From the NCBI RefSeq assembly GCF_008831285.2, contig NC_045140.1:23826131-23890130 (forward strand): a stretch of DNA of 64,000 nt, given 5' to 3'. A program made the position numbers and the translations under genes. Within the stretch, counting starts at the first letter, position 1. Every line of letters starts with the position of its first letter. The stretch comes from Nymphaea colorata. Taxonomy: Eukaryota > Streptophyta > Magnoliopsida > Nymphaeales > Nymphaeaceae. Positions 24,569 through 36,406 of this stretch are shown here, piece by piece. Under the pieces are notes generated by a model that ran no database searches, was not told the DNA's origin, and worked only from the letters and a program-made list of their open reading frames with translations.

Positions 24569-26026
24569 ATGTATTCTGCTTTGCCTAGGGATGTCTCGAT
24601 AGAATTGCAGTCGCCGGATCCGTCCTCAAAAGACCGATCTGTGAGCACTTGGGTTCCTGATAATCCAAGATCCGTGGACGCCTACAAATCGTTCAAGCTC
24701 CTGGAAGAAGAAGACGACGTTGGTGATGACGATTTGGATGTTATACCCCTTGTTCCATCGGATGTCGTGGAAGGATCCGGCTTGCCGGGTGCTGTTTTTA
24801 ACCTGACAACGACAATAATAGGCGCCGGTATCATGGCCCTTCCGGCGACAATGCGAGTTTTGGGACTAGTTTTGGGTTTCATGGCCATAATTTTGATGGG
24901 TATTTTGTCTGAGATCAGCATAGAGCTTCTGCTGAAGTTCTCCGTGATTAAGAATGTGTCTTCCTATGGGGAAATAGTCCAAGTTGCCTGCGGGTACTCG
25001 GCGAGAGTAGTCTCCGAAATATGTATAATCGTCAATAATGCAGGCGTTCTGATCGTTTACTTGATCATCATGGGGGACGTGTTGTCGGGTTCGGCAGCAC
25101 ACGAGGGGATCTTCCAGCAGTTGTTGAACAGAGAGGGATGGTGGGACGATAGGAGGCTGGTTGTAGTCATGGTGTTGATTTTGGTGCTGGGTCCCCTTTC
25201 TTTTCTGCAGAGGATCGATTCCTTGAGCCTGACTTCGGCAGCTTCCGTCGCGCTGGCAGTGGTTTTCGTCGTGGTTTCTTGCATCATCGCCTTCGTCAAG
25301 CTCCTAGAAGGCAAAATTGAAGCGCCGAGATTGCTTCCTGATATTGGTTCTAAGATGGCTATCCTTGATCTGCTTGTTGTTATCCCCATCATGACTAATG
25401 CTTATGTTTGCCACTTTAATGTTCAGCCAATCTACAACGAGTTAGAAGGAAGATCTGTTGGGAAGATGAATAAGGTTGGAAGGATTACTACTTTGTTGTG
25501 TATTGCAGTATATGCTTCAACTGCAATTTCCGGTTATCTTTTATTCGGCGAGGCAACGGATTCGGATGTGCTGACTAATTTCGACAAAGATCTTGGTATT
25601 CCTTACAGTTCGATTCTCAACTACATTATTAGAATTGGGTACATCCTCCACTTGATGCTTGTGTTTCCAGTCATACATTTTTCTCTCCGGCAAACGGTAG
25701 ATGCCTTGGTCTTCAAGGGCTATGCTCCTTTGGTGGAGAGCAGAAAGAGGTCCATGATCTTGACTTCTATTCTGTTGGCATTGATCTACTTGGGGTCTAC
25801 AATAATACCAAATATTTGGGTTGCTTTTAAGTTTACCGGCGCGACTACAGGTCTCTCTTTGGGGTTTATTTTCCCATCTCTTATAGCATTAAGGTTAAAT
25901 AAGCAGGGAGAGATGTTAACCTCTGGTGAGAAGCTGCTTTCATGGCTGATGCTTGTTTTGGCACTGGTGGGAAGCATAATAGGAGTTGTAGGAAATGTTT
26001 ATAGCATCAAACAGCAAAGTAAATGA
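24569..26026 (+). CDS. AVT6E: Amino acid transporter, AVT6E-like (AAAP/SLC38 family)
   Basis: One uninterrupted exon of 485 aa, the usual family length. The N-terminus (residues 1-75) is cytosolic and acidic, with LLEEEDDVGDDDLDV. It is followed by the family signature GAVFNLTTTIIGAGIMALPATM (residues 74-95, first membrane helix) and about ten more hydrophobic segments. Other landmarks are SEICIIVNNAGVLIVYLIIMGD, LDLLVVIPIMTNAYVCHFNVQPIYNELEGRS, SGYLLFGEATDSDVLTNFD and PNIWVAFKFTGATT. These match Arabidopsis AVT6E more closely than AVT6A-D, as remembered. Members move neutral or acidic amino acids with proton coupling, at the vacuolar or ER/plasma membrane. The ATG at 24569 is the first in frame and gives the expected short N-terminal tail. 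The absence of introns is normal for this subgroup. Confidence 0.95.
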   Translation: MYSALPRDVSIELQSPDPSSKDRSVSTWVPDNPRSVDAYKSFKLLEEEDDVGDDDLDVIPLVPSDVVEGSGLPGAVFNLTTTIIGAGIMALPATMRVLGLVLGFMAIILMGILSEISIELLLKFSVIKNVSSYGEIVQVACGYSARVVSEICIIVNNAGVLIVYLIIMGDVLSGSAAHEGIFQQLLNREGWWDDRRLVVVMVLILVLGPLSFLQRIDSLSLTSAASVALAVVFVVVSCIIAFVKLLEGKIEAPRLLPDIGSKMAILDLLVVIPIMTNAYVCHFNVQPIYNELEGRSVGKMNKVGRITTLLCIAVYASTAISGYLLFGEATDSDVLTNFDKDLGIPYSSILNYIIRIGYILHLMLVFPVIHFSLRQTVDALVFKGYAPLVESRKRSMILTSILLALIYLGSTIIPNIWVAFKFTGATTGLSLGFIFPSLIALRLNKQGEMLTSGEKLLSWLMLVLALVGSIIGVVGNVYSIKQQSK

Positions 26027-28811
26027 TTTTGTTCTATTCACACAAAATTCTTCAGAGGGAACAGATTACTTGGTACGTCAATCCTGCATGATTTCATCGT
26101 GGACTTGGAGTATGCTTGGTAATTCGTTGACAACCTTTAGTCACTTGAAGCTGTTCAAGGGAATCCGTTAACCTTCAAGAGGGATTGCACTGAAGATGCA
26201 ATTCCTCAAATAAAGCAGATCCAAACATGGTTTTCCGCATCATCCACGAGTAAGGCTTTTCCTTTGGATTTTAAGGGGACATAAATATCTTGAAGGACCT
26301 TCTCTGAAGGTTCGATGGAGTAGGGTTACTTATTATACTGCAGGTAGCCAGCAGGTTAGCTCATGCTGTGTCTTGGAACTTGCTGAACGAAAGGACAAGA
26401 AGCCGTTGGAGTCGGAGTAGGGACATTTAATCACCGGACCATCGGTGGGCAATAGTTGTTGCTCATAGCTTCTCAATCCAATTTTGCTATAGATGCAGCT
26501 GTGGCTGTCTGTGGCCTCTGATACCTATGCTTCATGCTTCAACCACATGTAAATTACCTGATTCGAGAATTTTTTCATCATTTATAATCATTTGATTACG
26601 TCTCTATCCTGGAATTCCTTTTCTTTGCCATTTTCATTTGACTGCAAGCCTTGCCTGCTGTTCTTCTCGATGTTATTGAAGGAAAGCTTCTTATGTTGCA
26701 ATATAACCTTTTAGCGCTGATGTACCACACCATCTCCAGAAAAAGGGATGAAATGTAACAGTTTCTACCAAAATGCCCGAATCGCATTGTTGTTCAATTG
26801 TTTGTTCGGTATTAGAAGCAAAAAGTAGCGTTCTCATCCATCTTGAGCTTGTTTCAGTCTTTATTGTGCCAGAGATGTAATTACACAGAGATAAAAAAGC
26901 AAAAAAAAACTGCATGCTCGTGCTTATTTCTGCAATAACAAATCTTTAAGCTCAAAACTTGTAGGTTCTTCAAAGAACAGGTTCTTGGAGTCATGAACTG
27001 CCAACATGAGTATGCATGGGGATAAAGTAATAAAGGGAGGGATTGAGCAATCCCTCCTTTGTTTGGTTGGCTAATTAGAAAGGAGGGAAAGGAAGGGAAA
27101 GAGACAAAGTATGTTTGGCTGCGAGGGGAGGAAAAGGAAAGAATAGATTAGTGTAAATTCAATCCCTCCCAAATCGGACGAATTGAGAGGGAAAGGAAAG
27201 AAAAGGAAGATGAAAAGTTTTTTTTGCCCATAATACCCATGAGAACCCACGTCTAAAGGAAAAACGAAAAAAGATTTTAGTCTTTTCTTTCCTTTCATTT
27301 CCTTTCTATCCAAACAAGTTTTTTAATCACCTCTTTCCTTTCCTTTCCATTCCATTCTTTTCCCTTCCTTTCCTCTTCCCTTCCCTTTCCTTTCCGTCCC
27401 TTCCTTTCCCTCCAAACAGGGCGTAACTCTGCAAGGAAGGATGTTCATGTAAGCAGAGTACCAGGTCTTCTTGATTCCCGTCTAACGATGCTGCGAACTG
27501 CGATTTAACGTACTTTTGTTTTTCAGCTGTCCATTTATTAGTTCGTAGAGAATGAAATTCTTAAGGAAAAAGAGGAAACGGGGTCCGCCTGAGTGCAAGC
27601 AACCGGTCATGACAGTCGGATGCCATTCACGGCATGGACGAGTGACATCTCCCGTAATCCTGATAACTGAATGCCATATATATGGTCATTTTTTCTTTTT
27701 CGTTTTAAAATGTTCGAATTTATTAGCTATATGAAATTAATCTCTCTCTAGACCGTCTCTCTCCGGTAATCGAGATAAACTCATGCATTATTCGTCCAGA
27801 GATTGCTTATGTTCTCGTGAAGAACTGTCATTATATGTCAATCTTCTTAATTAGGAAGACGAGTTCAACTTCTGACACGAAAAGCCAGAATCGTGTATAA
27901 ATCTTTGTAATTGAAAGGTTATCAAGTTTTAGATTTAAACACAGCCAACAGAAATCTGGAAATGAAATTGCATAACCTGTCGCTTTCCGGGGAACGTAGA
28001 AAATTACAGTGAGAAAATTCTCGTCAGGTGGAACTATTGCTAATACATCTGCGAAAACACACTCGTTCTTCGAGACGTTCTTACTAGTTGTTACTGGTGT
28101 CTATCTGAAAATGGTTCTAAAAAGTGACAAAAACCACATCGAATTTAAAACAACTTAAATTCAAGACATTCAAACCAGCTTTGGTAAAACATATCACAGG
28201 AAAGATCACGATCAACAAAAATATCAAATTAGCTTGGTACTTAAAACGGGGCTTTCGTTTCGCTTTCATTGCTTCTAATTTCTACAAACCATTGGTGTTT
28301 ATCACAGTGCAAGACATATGCAGTTACACAATAATTTAGACAGTCAGCAGTCCCCAAATACTTAATAATACACTAAACTTGTTTTAAAAACGAAATCGTA
28401 ACAAACCATATGAATTCCACATTTTCTACCAAAACGTGGTCTCCAAACTGGAAGGAGGTCAGCTATATACATGAACATCGACATGCATATACATGGGTGT
28501 ACAAAGCTCCTTTCTGTACAAAAATCTCCAGCGATTTTTCTCATCTGGAGGACCAAATCATTATTTCCTATTGAAAAATCTGCAAAACGTTAATCAACAT
28601 CAGGCACCGACAGAAGCAGAAGATAAACGTAGTAGGAGGTAACTAATGTAAGCAACCTTATCAATACCTGCTATATCAGCTGTACAAAGTCTGACCTGCA
28701 TGATCGTGCATGTCTGTGTAGTCTAATCACTAAGTCTAGGTTAAACTCATCCTATGTCACAGCAGCAGGACCTTTCTTGGCTTCAGAGCATATACCCTCT
28801 TGCAGTGATGC
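26027..28811. other. Region between AVT6E and MICU 3' ends
   Basis: The 3' ends of AVT6E (plus) and MICU (minus) face each other across 2.8 kb. No coding sequence was recognised. An AATAAA-like signal at about 26209 may serve AVT6E. The C/T-rich and G/A-rich inverted element at 27036-27424 is the only notable structure. Confidence 0.6.
27036..27424. mobile_element. MITE-like purine/pyrimidine inverted repeat
   Basis: The left part is G/A-rich (GGAGGGAAAGGAAGGG words) and the right part is its pyrimidine mirror (CCCTTCCTTTCCCTCC), so the halves can pair over much of their length. The outer words TGTTTGG (left) and CCAAACAGGG (right) are inverted partners, as in many small plant elements. A perfect small hairpin GGAGGGATTG-AG-CAATCCCTCC sits at 27036-27057. 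I found no convincing target duplication, so class and exact ends are uncertain. Confidence 0.45.
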
Positions 28812-31800
28812 TCAACAAGAAGCTGCATCAGACCCCATAAGAATACGTGGAAAGGGGCACGCCTTTGCACAGTTTAGCCAGCATAAAAGCATGCCAACAA
28901 ACCCTGTTCCGGTAGGATTTGCAACATCCTGCTCTCGTCTTTGCAAGACAGCCAAAAATTCCTCGGAGCTCAAATTCCCATCTTTGTTTGTGTCGAAAAT
29001 ATAAAATATCACATCGACCAGATCATCTGTTATGGTGACACCACAAACCTACAGGAGAGAAACCATTTAAACATCACACATCGAAGAAAAAGCAACTTCA
29101 GAAGCCAGATGACCTAGAGATGTATATGGAAAATATAGTACCTGGGATGCAGCTCTTTGGAAATCCTTCTTTGTTAATAGACCATTTACTTTCCCATAAC
29201 TAAATATGGCAAGTGCAAGTGGCTGTATCCGCCTGCGCAGTTCTGCAAAGGCCTTGAATTCCTGCACGTTGTGAAAATGTAAGCACAATGTGGAAAAAGC
29301 CCAGCAATGGGCAAAAATTTGATAAAATTCTGACCTCCAGCGTTATCCAGATATCTCTGATATGGGGATCATTGTCAATTTGTTCTACCAGATCCAAGAA
29401 CCTGTTTATGTGATTCATGTCGGCAGCAGCAACCATAGAAAGAGCAAAATCTTTAGCTGATATTTTCCCTCTTAACTTGTAATCATAATGAGAAAATTCC
29501 AAACCAATAATCTGCACGAAATTGGGGGCAATTTTTTGTTAGTACAAGATCAACGTTTTGCTCGTACCACCACAAATCACATATGAAATGATAAATAGAA
29601 CCTCTTTTCTTCCCCACATGCCTGACGTGGATTCTTTTAAAGTTCCAGAAGAAAAAAAATTTAGAAAGCAACCTCCAAAAGTAAATGTCCTTTTGATCAA
29701 TAACCAAAATCTAGCAGGATCACTGTCTGTACATTATTTAATTTGATGCAAGATGGATAGTTTTAGGGTTTTAGCTACCAGTCATTCTATACAAGCTAGA
29801 CTATGTACTAATTTGATTCAATCGACACCAAGCTGCAACATTGCATGAGGATGATAACTATATCAGTTTCTGATAAAATAAACAAGATCAATGAATCTCA
29901 TTTAAGCAATGTCCTTAATGTTGTCGGATGTGCGACAAACTCGACACTTCAAATATGAAACAACTCGGAATAGCTGCGTAGATAATCTACATTTACATAT
30001 GCATGCAGAAAAGCATAAAGAAGCACAAGTAGAACTATAAATTAACATGCAAGAACAACTAAAGTGCATCTTTGAAGGGAAAAGAAAATCAATTATTTAA
30101 AAGAGAAAGGACAAAACAAAAGCGATGAATCAATAAAATGAGAATCCATTAGTGGCTTGCTTATGAAGTTAGCAACCAGCTTTATAAGTATAACAGCTAA
30201 AATATAAATGTAAGATTTTGGGGTAGAGAGAGAGATAGAGAGTTAGATAGTTGTTATTATATATTTTTAGAAAATAAAGAAAAAAAATTAAGATAGGCCA
30301 AATTTATCACGAACATAACTATTCTCTCTTAATCAAAATTTTATTTTCTGAAAAATTAGGATAGGATCCTTTAAGACTAATACTTGTCTCAAGCAGCTTC
30401 TTCATGCTTTGGTACAACAGATTATATACAAGGTCATGCACAAGCACGAAATATAATGAAAGATATAGTGATGGATTCGAAGCAACATAATGAAGCATCA
30501 TCAGAAGTACAGGACAGCAATATTCAACCAAGATAAAGGTTGAATCTAAACCTAACTTACAAAAAGAAAGTGCATACCTCATCATGCAAGTCTCTCAAGA
30601 ACCCAACAAACTTTTCATGTTGGAGGCTAGAGTTGCCATCTTTCCCAAAGAAATACTCCACCAAGCCACCATTCTCTACAGAATCCCCAATTTTCAACCC
30701 AATGCGCTTGCCATCCCTATGTTTTATCCCTTGTCTGTTATACGATCTCATCAAAGACATAACCTTCTTAAACTCCTCTCTTTCAATCTTTCTGCATGCA
30801 AGAAATGCAATCACGCACAAGTTACAAAGGGCTGAAACAAAGATTTTGGTATAAAGCCAATAAGCTTAAATGTGGAATACTCATCTGGACCAAACAAAAA
30901 CACTATCGAATAAAAAAGCATGTTTGAATGAGTCGTAATATCCACCTCTGTTGCTAGGTCAGTCAGATGATCTTGTCAAATCTTGCATAGGCATCTAATA
31001 CTTTTCTATATTTTGTCTTTTTGGAGGAAAATGGGCCATAAAAGAAGGAAAAAAAAAGAGAAAGGCTGCTGCAAGAAGAAAAGATTGATGAAGGATGATG
31101 CCATCAGCAAAGTTGTTCTCTTTTGGTATTTAGCTACTTTATTTGTCCAAGATTCAACAGAAACTAGGTTCTGCATAATTGGAAGCCAGAAATATATGTG
31201 CACACACACACACACCGTATGTCCCTTCAAACTAAGAAAACTATTTATCTTCTTACCATGAAGTGCAAGTGAATCATACTGTCCAAAATAGGTTGAACAA
31301 GAAATCAACAGGTCAAATGGCAATAAAATAGACAAAAAGAAAATTCATATGCATACTAGAAAGAAAATGGTCAAATGGCAATAAAATAGACAAAGAAGAA
31401 AATCATGACAATCATGGTGCTTACCCGTTATTGTCCAGGTCAAACATTTTAAATGCTGCAGAAAAGCTTGACTCTGGAATACTCAGGAGGGTCACAAAGA
31501 AAATGTACCTGTTAAAAGGAAAAAGAGATTACACAAATACAAATATGCTTTGCATCTGCCGGACAGAATCCTTGTTTAAGCACTCACGATGATCGAACAT
31601 ACAAACTTTTTATTTGCATTAGTACTGCTTCCATTGAAGAGTTGATTGAAGCCTCGCATAAACCATTCTGCAATTGAATTGAAATTCTAATTACATCCAG
31701 AACAGACAACAGATTGGAAACTTACTCGGCAAACGAAATAAGGCCATCATTATTGGTATCAAAAAGCATAAAAAATGTTGAAGCAGCACAATGTAACTCT

Positions 31801-33103
31801 CCAGGTGGCCTTTCCCCTCTTAGAAACCCTTCTCGAACAATGTTTGATTCTGATGGAGGAAACACAGGGACTATTGCACGCATTAAATCTGCTGGCGTCA
31901 TGAATAACTCTCCTTTTGAATTTCGGTACGAGGCAAAATACTCAAAAACCTGAAATTTGTAATTGTTACGAAGCATCAGCTAATACCAATGACACATTTA
32001 TACAAGAGATGGAAATGAAACTTAGATCTGTATATTGTGTGAAAGCATAGATAAAAAATGTTCTTAGAAAAAAGAAAAAGAAAAACTGAGACAAAGATCC
32101 GTTAACGGAGAATAGAGAGGAAAAGCTTGAACGATGAACAGATGCAACCTTGTGGGAAACCCAACCAATTATCAGTTGTAAATTTTAAGAAAATAACATA
32201 AAATCCCACTGTTAGCACCACAAGTCCAGTTTCCTAATTAGGAAAGAAGAAAGGAAGGTAATTTAGAACACCTTTTCAGGAGAACTTCGCAACCTTATTC
32301 GCTTCTCATAGTTAAAGAAGACTCTCCTCCTGTACGCTTCTGCAACCATACAACAGAGTAACAGCATTTAAGACTGGCAATTGCTATTTGAACAGAAGCA
32401 TTTGAAGCAAGTATAACGCGTCAAGCAAGAAGCTGTGAAACCGCAAATGTTCTGTCAAGTTTTAAGAAACCAATTTTAGTAAGACAAGACTACAAGAACC
32501 TGTTTCCTTGTATTCAAGAAGCAGAGATCGACAAGATTCAACAATAACGATTAATGAGAAGAACAAAGGAGGCAAAAATAACGGGAAAGGAGGAGGGAAA
32601 GAACGAAAAGCGATTGACCAAAAACAAAAGGACAGTAGCACAAGCACGAAATCAATAGAGAGAAAGACAGATCTATCAAAACTGACCTGTCTGATAAAAG
32701 AAACGAAAATACGTAACAGGCAAAGAAGGAAGATAATCGAGCAGAAGGAACGAACAACGATAGACGAACCTCCAAAAATATATCTCGGTTCCTTCCTCCG
32801 AAAAATACCAGTATCTTCCTGCGCGGCCAAATCGGCACGAGCGTACGACTCGGCAGGGGAAGGCCAGAAGCAGGCGGCCGCGCTCGCGGCCAGGACGACA
32901 CCGGACAACGATCGCAGGAGGGAATTGAGCCCCTGACCGTCATCAGTAGCGGACGACGATTGCTCCCCGGCAGACGAAGAGAAGTGACGAAGTGCGGCCT
33001 GGAGGTGGTGAGGACGCGCAGCGACAAGTCGTCGTTCGTTTCCCATGGCAAAATCAAACGATGATTTGCTGGAGTTGACGCAGAGTGAACGCCATCGCCA
33101 CAT
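28812..33103 (-). CDS. MICU: Mitochondrial calcium uptake regulator MICU (EF-hand)
   Basis: Eight exons: 33103-32770, 32339-32272, 31949-31726, 31508-31425, 30791-30578, 29511-29335, 29261-29142 and 29048-28812. All are GT-AG; 1458 bases give 485 aa. The N-terminus (MWRWRSLCVNSSKSS, then RRLVAARPHHLQAALRHFSSS) is rich in Arg/Ser and poor in acids, fitting a mitochondrial presequence, and is followed by a short hydrophobic stretch (LSGVVLAASAAACF). Three canonical EF-hand loops are present: DTNNDGLISFAE (198-209), DLDNNGKIEREE (232-243) and DTNKDGNLSSEE (426-437). Arabidopsis MICU also has three, against two in animals. The protein gates the MCU calcium uniporter from the intermembrane space. 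Between the EF hands are the family sequences FKKVMSLMRS and SAKDFALSMVAAADMNHI. Transcription runs away from the SAM gene. Confidence 0.95.
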
Positions 33104-35845
33104 TCTGAAACGAAATTTTCACCCAAAGCAACGAATTGGATGAGAAGGAAGTCGAATTTTCTTTTGTCGAAGACAGATCAAAATCGAAACTGTAAGAGAT
33201 CAGAATCGACAGCGAGGGCGGGTGGAGATTTCAAGGGAGGTGGTTACGGCCAAGGAGGAGACTTAAGGAGGGGCTGGCGATGAAACGGAGAGCGGGAATT
33301 CCGTCGCCGGTTGTTTTGGTCCACACAAGAGATTTCGTTAGCAAGGAAAAAGGGGAATGGGAGCTGTATGGGGGCAGGAGGACATGGGGATGTTGACTCA
33401 AGGATGCGAAATGACGAAACTACCCTGATCCCGGTTTCAATTCCGTGCATCCACACCGGATAAGAATTAAATTCTTTTCATGTCTTTCCTTCCTTCTGGG
33501 GAATTTTGGCTTCTTCTTTTCTCTGTCCCCCACCTGACCGTATCGGTTCGTTTACCGATACGGATATATCGGCCTTTTTTGGCTAAAGTTTTAAGAAACT
33601 AATAATTAATGTAAAAAAACAAAAAATTAATAATTTAAACCAAAACGATTTTTTCTAATGATTCAAAAAAATTTAAAATAAAAAATCATTTTGTTAAAAC
33701 TACCTTTTTCACAAATCTATTTTCAACTATCACTCAAACTAAAGTGAGAGATAAACGTTGTTTTACCTTCGAAACATTATTTAAAGCTATCAATCAAACA
33801 CACTCTTAATGCACGTCCACTCAAATTTACACAAAAACAAGTAAAAAGTAATTTCTCCTAAACAAATATTTAAAAAAATTTAAAAAAAAGGGGAAAAAAG
33901 ACATGGTTTTACGATGGTAAGAAAAAATCATGGGCCACTCATGCAACACTTTTGTATGAACAAAAAGTTGTCAGTAGTCCAACTTGAAGAAAGAATATAA
34001 AAAAGTTGAGATCATAGGCTTTAATTTAATGGTATGTTAGATCCTTGTGAGATCTGATTATGAAAGGCGGCAGGATCTTTCTGATGCAGCAATTACACCA
34101 AAAGGGCGGCCGTTAATGGCGGAATATATCCAAATCTGGGGGCAGCCCCTTGGTTTAGTATGATTCCCCTTTGAAAAACAAGTTTTGCTAAAAATGAGTT
34201 TTAGCAAAATTCGTTTTCTTCATTCAAACTCACCTGAAATGATATTTTGGAAGGAAAATTACTTATCCAGAATTATACAAATTAACACAGTTTGTTGCCA
34301 TCCTTTAGATTGGAGATACGATAAACTATCATTCTACTTCATAATCAAGACGTGGAAAGAGTTGGTAAGGTTGCGAGAGTGAAGTGCCGGCATTTCTTGA
34401 AAATATTAAACAGCCTAAATATTTTTCTAGTGGTAGCAAGCCTTTTAAATTTCTCTGGCAGCCATTGGAGACTAGAAAAAAAGATGAAGTGTATTTGATC
34501 TCTCCCCGTTATCAAATGGCGCTTTTATTGGGCTCCATCAAGTTAGACTCAGTTTCCATTTCCAGTCTCTGTATCTCGACTCCAAGTCAGTCTACAAGGT
34601 GTGGTCTCCATGACTGGTGCAACTTGACAAATGCATTATGAGCAGATGCTCGACTTTGGAGTCCACCCGATGTGCCCATGTTTCTGTCTTACATTCTGCG
34701 ACCTGTAATTGTGTGCAAAAATCATGTCAAGTAACTGGAAGATCATGAATTCTGTTTCTTCTGAAATCTCCTGTTCGAATGTCGGCCATCACTTCACATT
34801 ATCCTTTTGGTACTGATCTGATAATTGCAACGTAACACGGAAGATGCTTCCCACTACCAATGCTTCACACAGTGCTGTAGACCATCTTCCCTAATAATAG
34901 ACCTTCTGCAATTCCTTGCAGTGATGATCTCTTTAGAAATTCTTAGTTTGGTGATGAATGTTTACCGAGTTCGCAGACAGATTAATATGGTTGGATGGTT
35001 AGCTCACACAATGAGGAACCAAGGGACAGCCTCGAGTGCCTGTCTCGAGAAAGATTAGCCACTAAACTTGTTCAGGCTAGCTTATCATCTCTTAATGGCA
35101 CTTTACTGCATTTTACAGGTTCTTCTGTTCAGAAATTCCATGCCCGTAGTCCTAGGCCTTCCTAGAAACTGGTTTTCCCTAGTGATTCATTCACATGATA
35201 AAAGTAAAAGATCACATGCCTAAGGCGAAAAACCATATCAGTAAGTCCTGCAATCATGGTGCGGTGAGACCCTGACTCGAAAGAACAAGAAACTTCAGTG
35301 ACAAAGAAAAATGGCCCCCACCGTGTTCCTGAGCGTAAATACCAGGGCCACCATGTTCTTGGCATCTGTTTGAGGCTGATGGTGGCCCGTAAAGCTTTTA
35401 TATTAGTCAGAGACTCATCATGTATGCACTATCCATGCTACCCAAGTAGGACCTCCTCAAGCAGCAGAGATGAAAGAAAGGTTGATTCTCTTCAACTAAA
35501 ACTACTGTTTGCTCCCAAAAATTTTGGTTTGGGATGCAACTTCGGAAATGCAGTTCCAAGTCAGAAAAAACCCACTCCATCCCTTTCATAAGGCGTGATT
35601 GAAGATCTACACTCCCGCAGAATAACTTTCAAAGGCTTGTATCTGCATCTTGATCACCCTGGCTCCAAAAGGCCCACATCCCAACCACCCACCATTCCAA
35701 AAGCAAGAAAACCACTAAGGACAAGGGGGATAAGCAACTATGGTATCTATCATCTCTGCGCCTCTGATCTCCATTTATTCACCTGTCTTGCTGCATTGTA
35801 TTGCTAGAAGACCACACACCAGTACTGCACCATACTTCCTCAACA
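33104..35845. other. Divergent intergenic region between MICU and the SAM gene
   Basis: 2.7 kb between start codons. The MICU-proximal 400 bases are moderately GC-rich, as expected of promoter and leader; the rest is AT-rich. Small ORFs here (for example at 34185-34382 and 35595-35807) resemble nothing known. Confidence 0.55.
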
Positions 35846-36406
35846 ATGGACTGGTTTTCTTGGTTGTCTAAGACTAGCCTTGACCCAACCTTAGTGTATG
35901 AATATGGCCTCGCTTTGGCATATAATGAGCTCGAAGAAGAAGATGTCATCTACTTCACCCATGATTTTCTGAAAAGCATCGGCATCTCTGTAGCTAAGCA
36001 CAGGTTGGAGATACTGAAGCTTGCAAGGAGAGAGCATGGGAGGAGGCCACAACTATTGTCTAGGCTGCTCGCAGCGATCAAGAAGACTAAGAGGCATTTT
36101 ATCGAGTATTTCCATGGTTTTCTTAAAAGTCAGCCTCCTACACTGGCCTTAGTGCCCGACCCAATGAGCATGAGTGGGAAGGTGAGGAAGAAGAATCGAA
36201 AATTGGCGGGGGTAAAGCCACCGGCAGCGCTGCTGATAGGTGGCGGCAGTGGCGGCAACAGGTTGAATGCCATGGACTTTGATCCTGCAACTTCCCTGGT
36301 TCTTAGCAAGCCCATGGGTGATCAAGGTCTCACTGATCCAAATTTGCAAGATCCTAACATTGATCCTGGATGGGCTTTGATGTTTCGTGATCTGAAACTT
36401 ACATGA
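35846..36406 (+). CDS. Small SAM-domain protein
   Basis: A single exon of 186 aa. The start at 35846 gives MDWFSWLSKTSLDPTLVYEY, identical in layout to remembered plant SAM-domain proteins of the At1g80520 type; the in-frame ATG at 35801 would only add 15 unconserved residues. Residues 1 to about 65 form the sterile alpha motif (WLSKTSLDP, LEEEDVIYFTHDFLKSIGI, AKHRLEILKLARRE), a five-helix bundle that normally binds other SAM domains, proteins or RNA. A basic stretch follows (KVRKKNRKLAG, residues about 112-122), then a Gly-rich linker and an acidic tail ending DPGWALMFRDLKLT. The function is unknown. It lies on the same strand as AVT6E, with MICU between them. Confidence 0.88.
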   Translation: MDWFSWLSKTSLDPTLVYEYGLALAYNELEEEDVIYFTHDFLKSIGISVAKHRLEILKLARREHGRRPQLLSRLLAAIKKTKRHFIEYFHGFLKSQPPTLALVPDPMSMSGKVRKKNRKLAGVKPPAALLIGGGSGGNRLNAMDFDPATSLVLSKPMGDQGLTDPNLQDPNIDPGWALMFRDLKLT

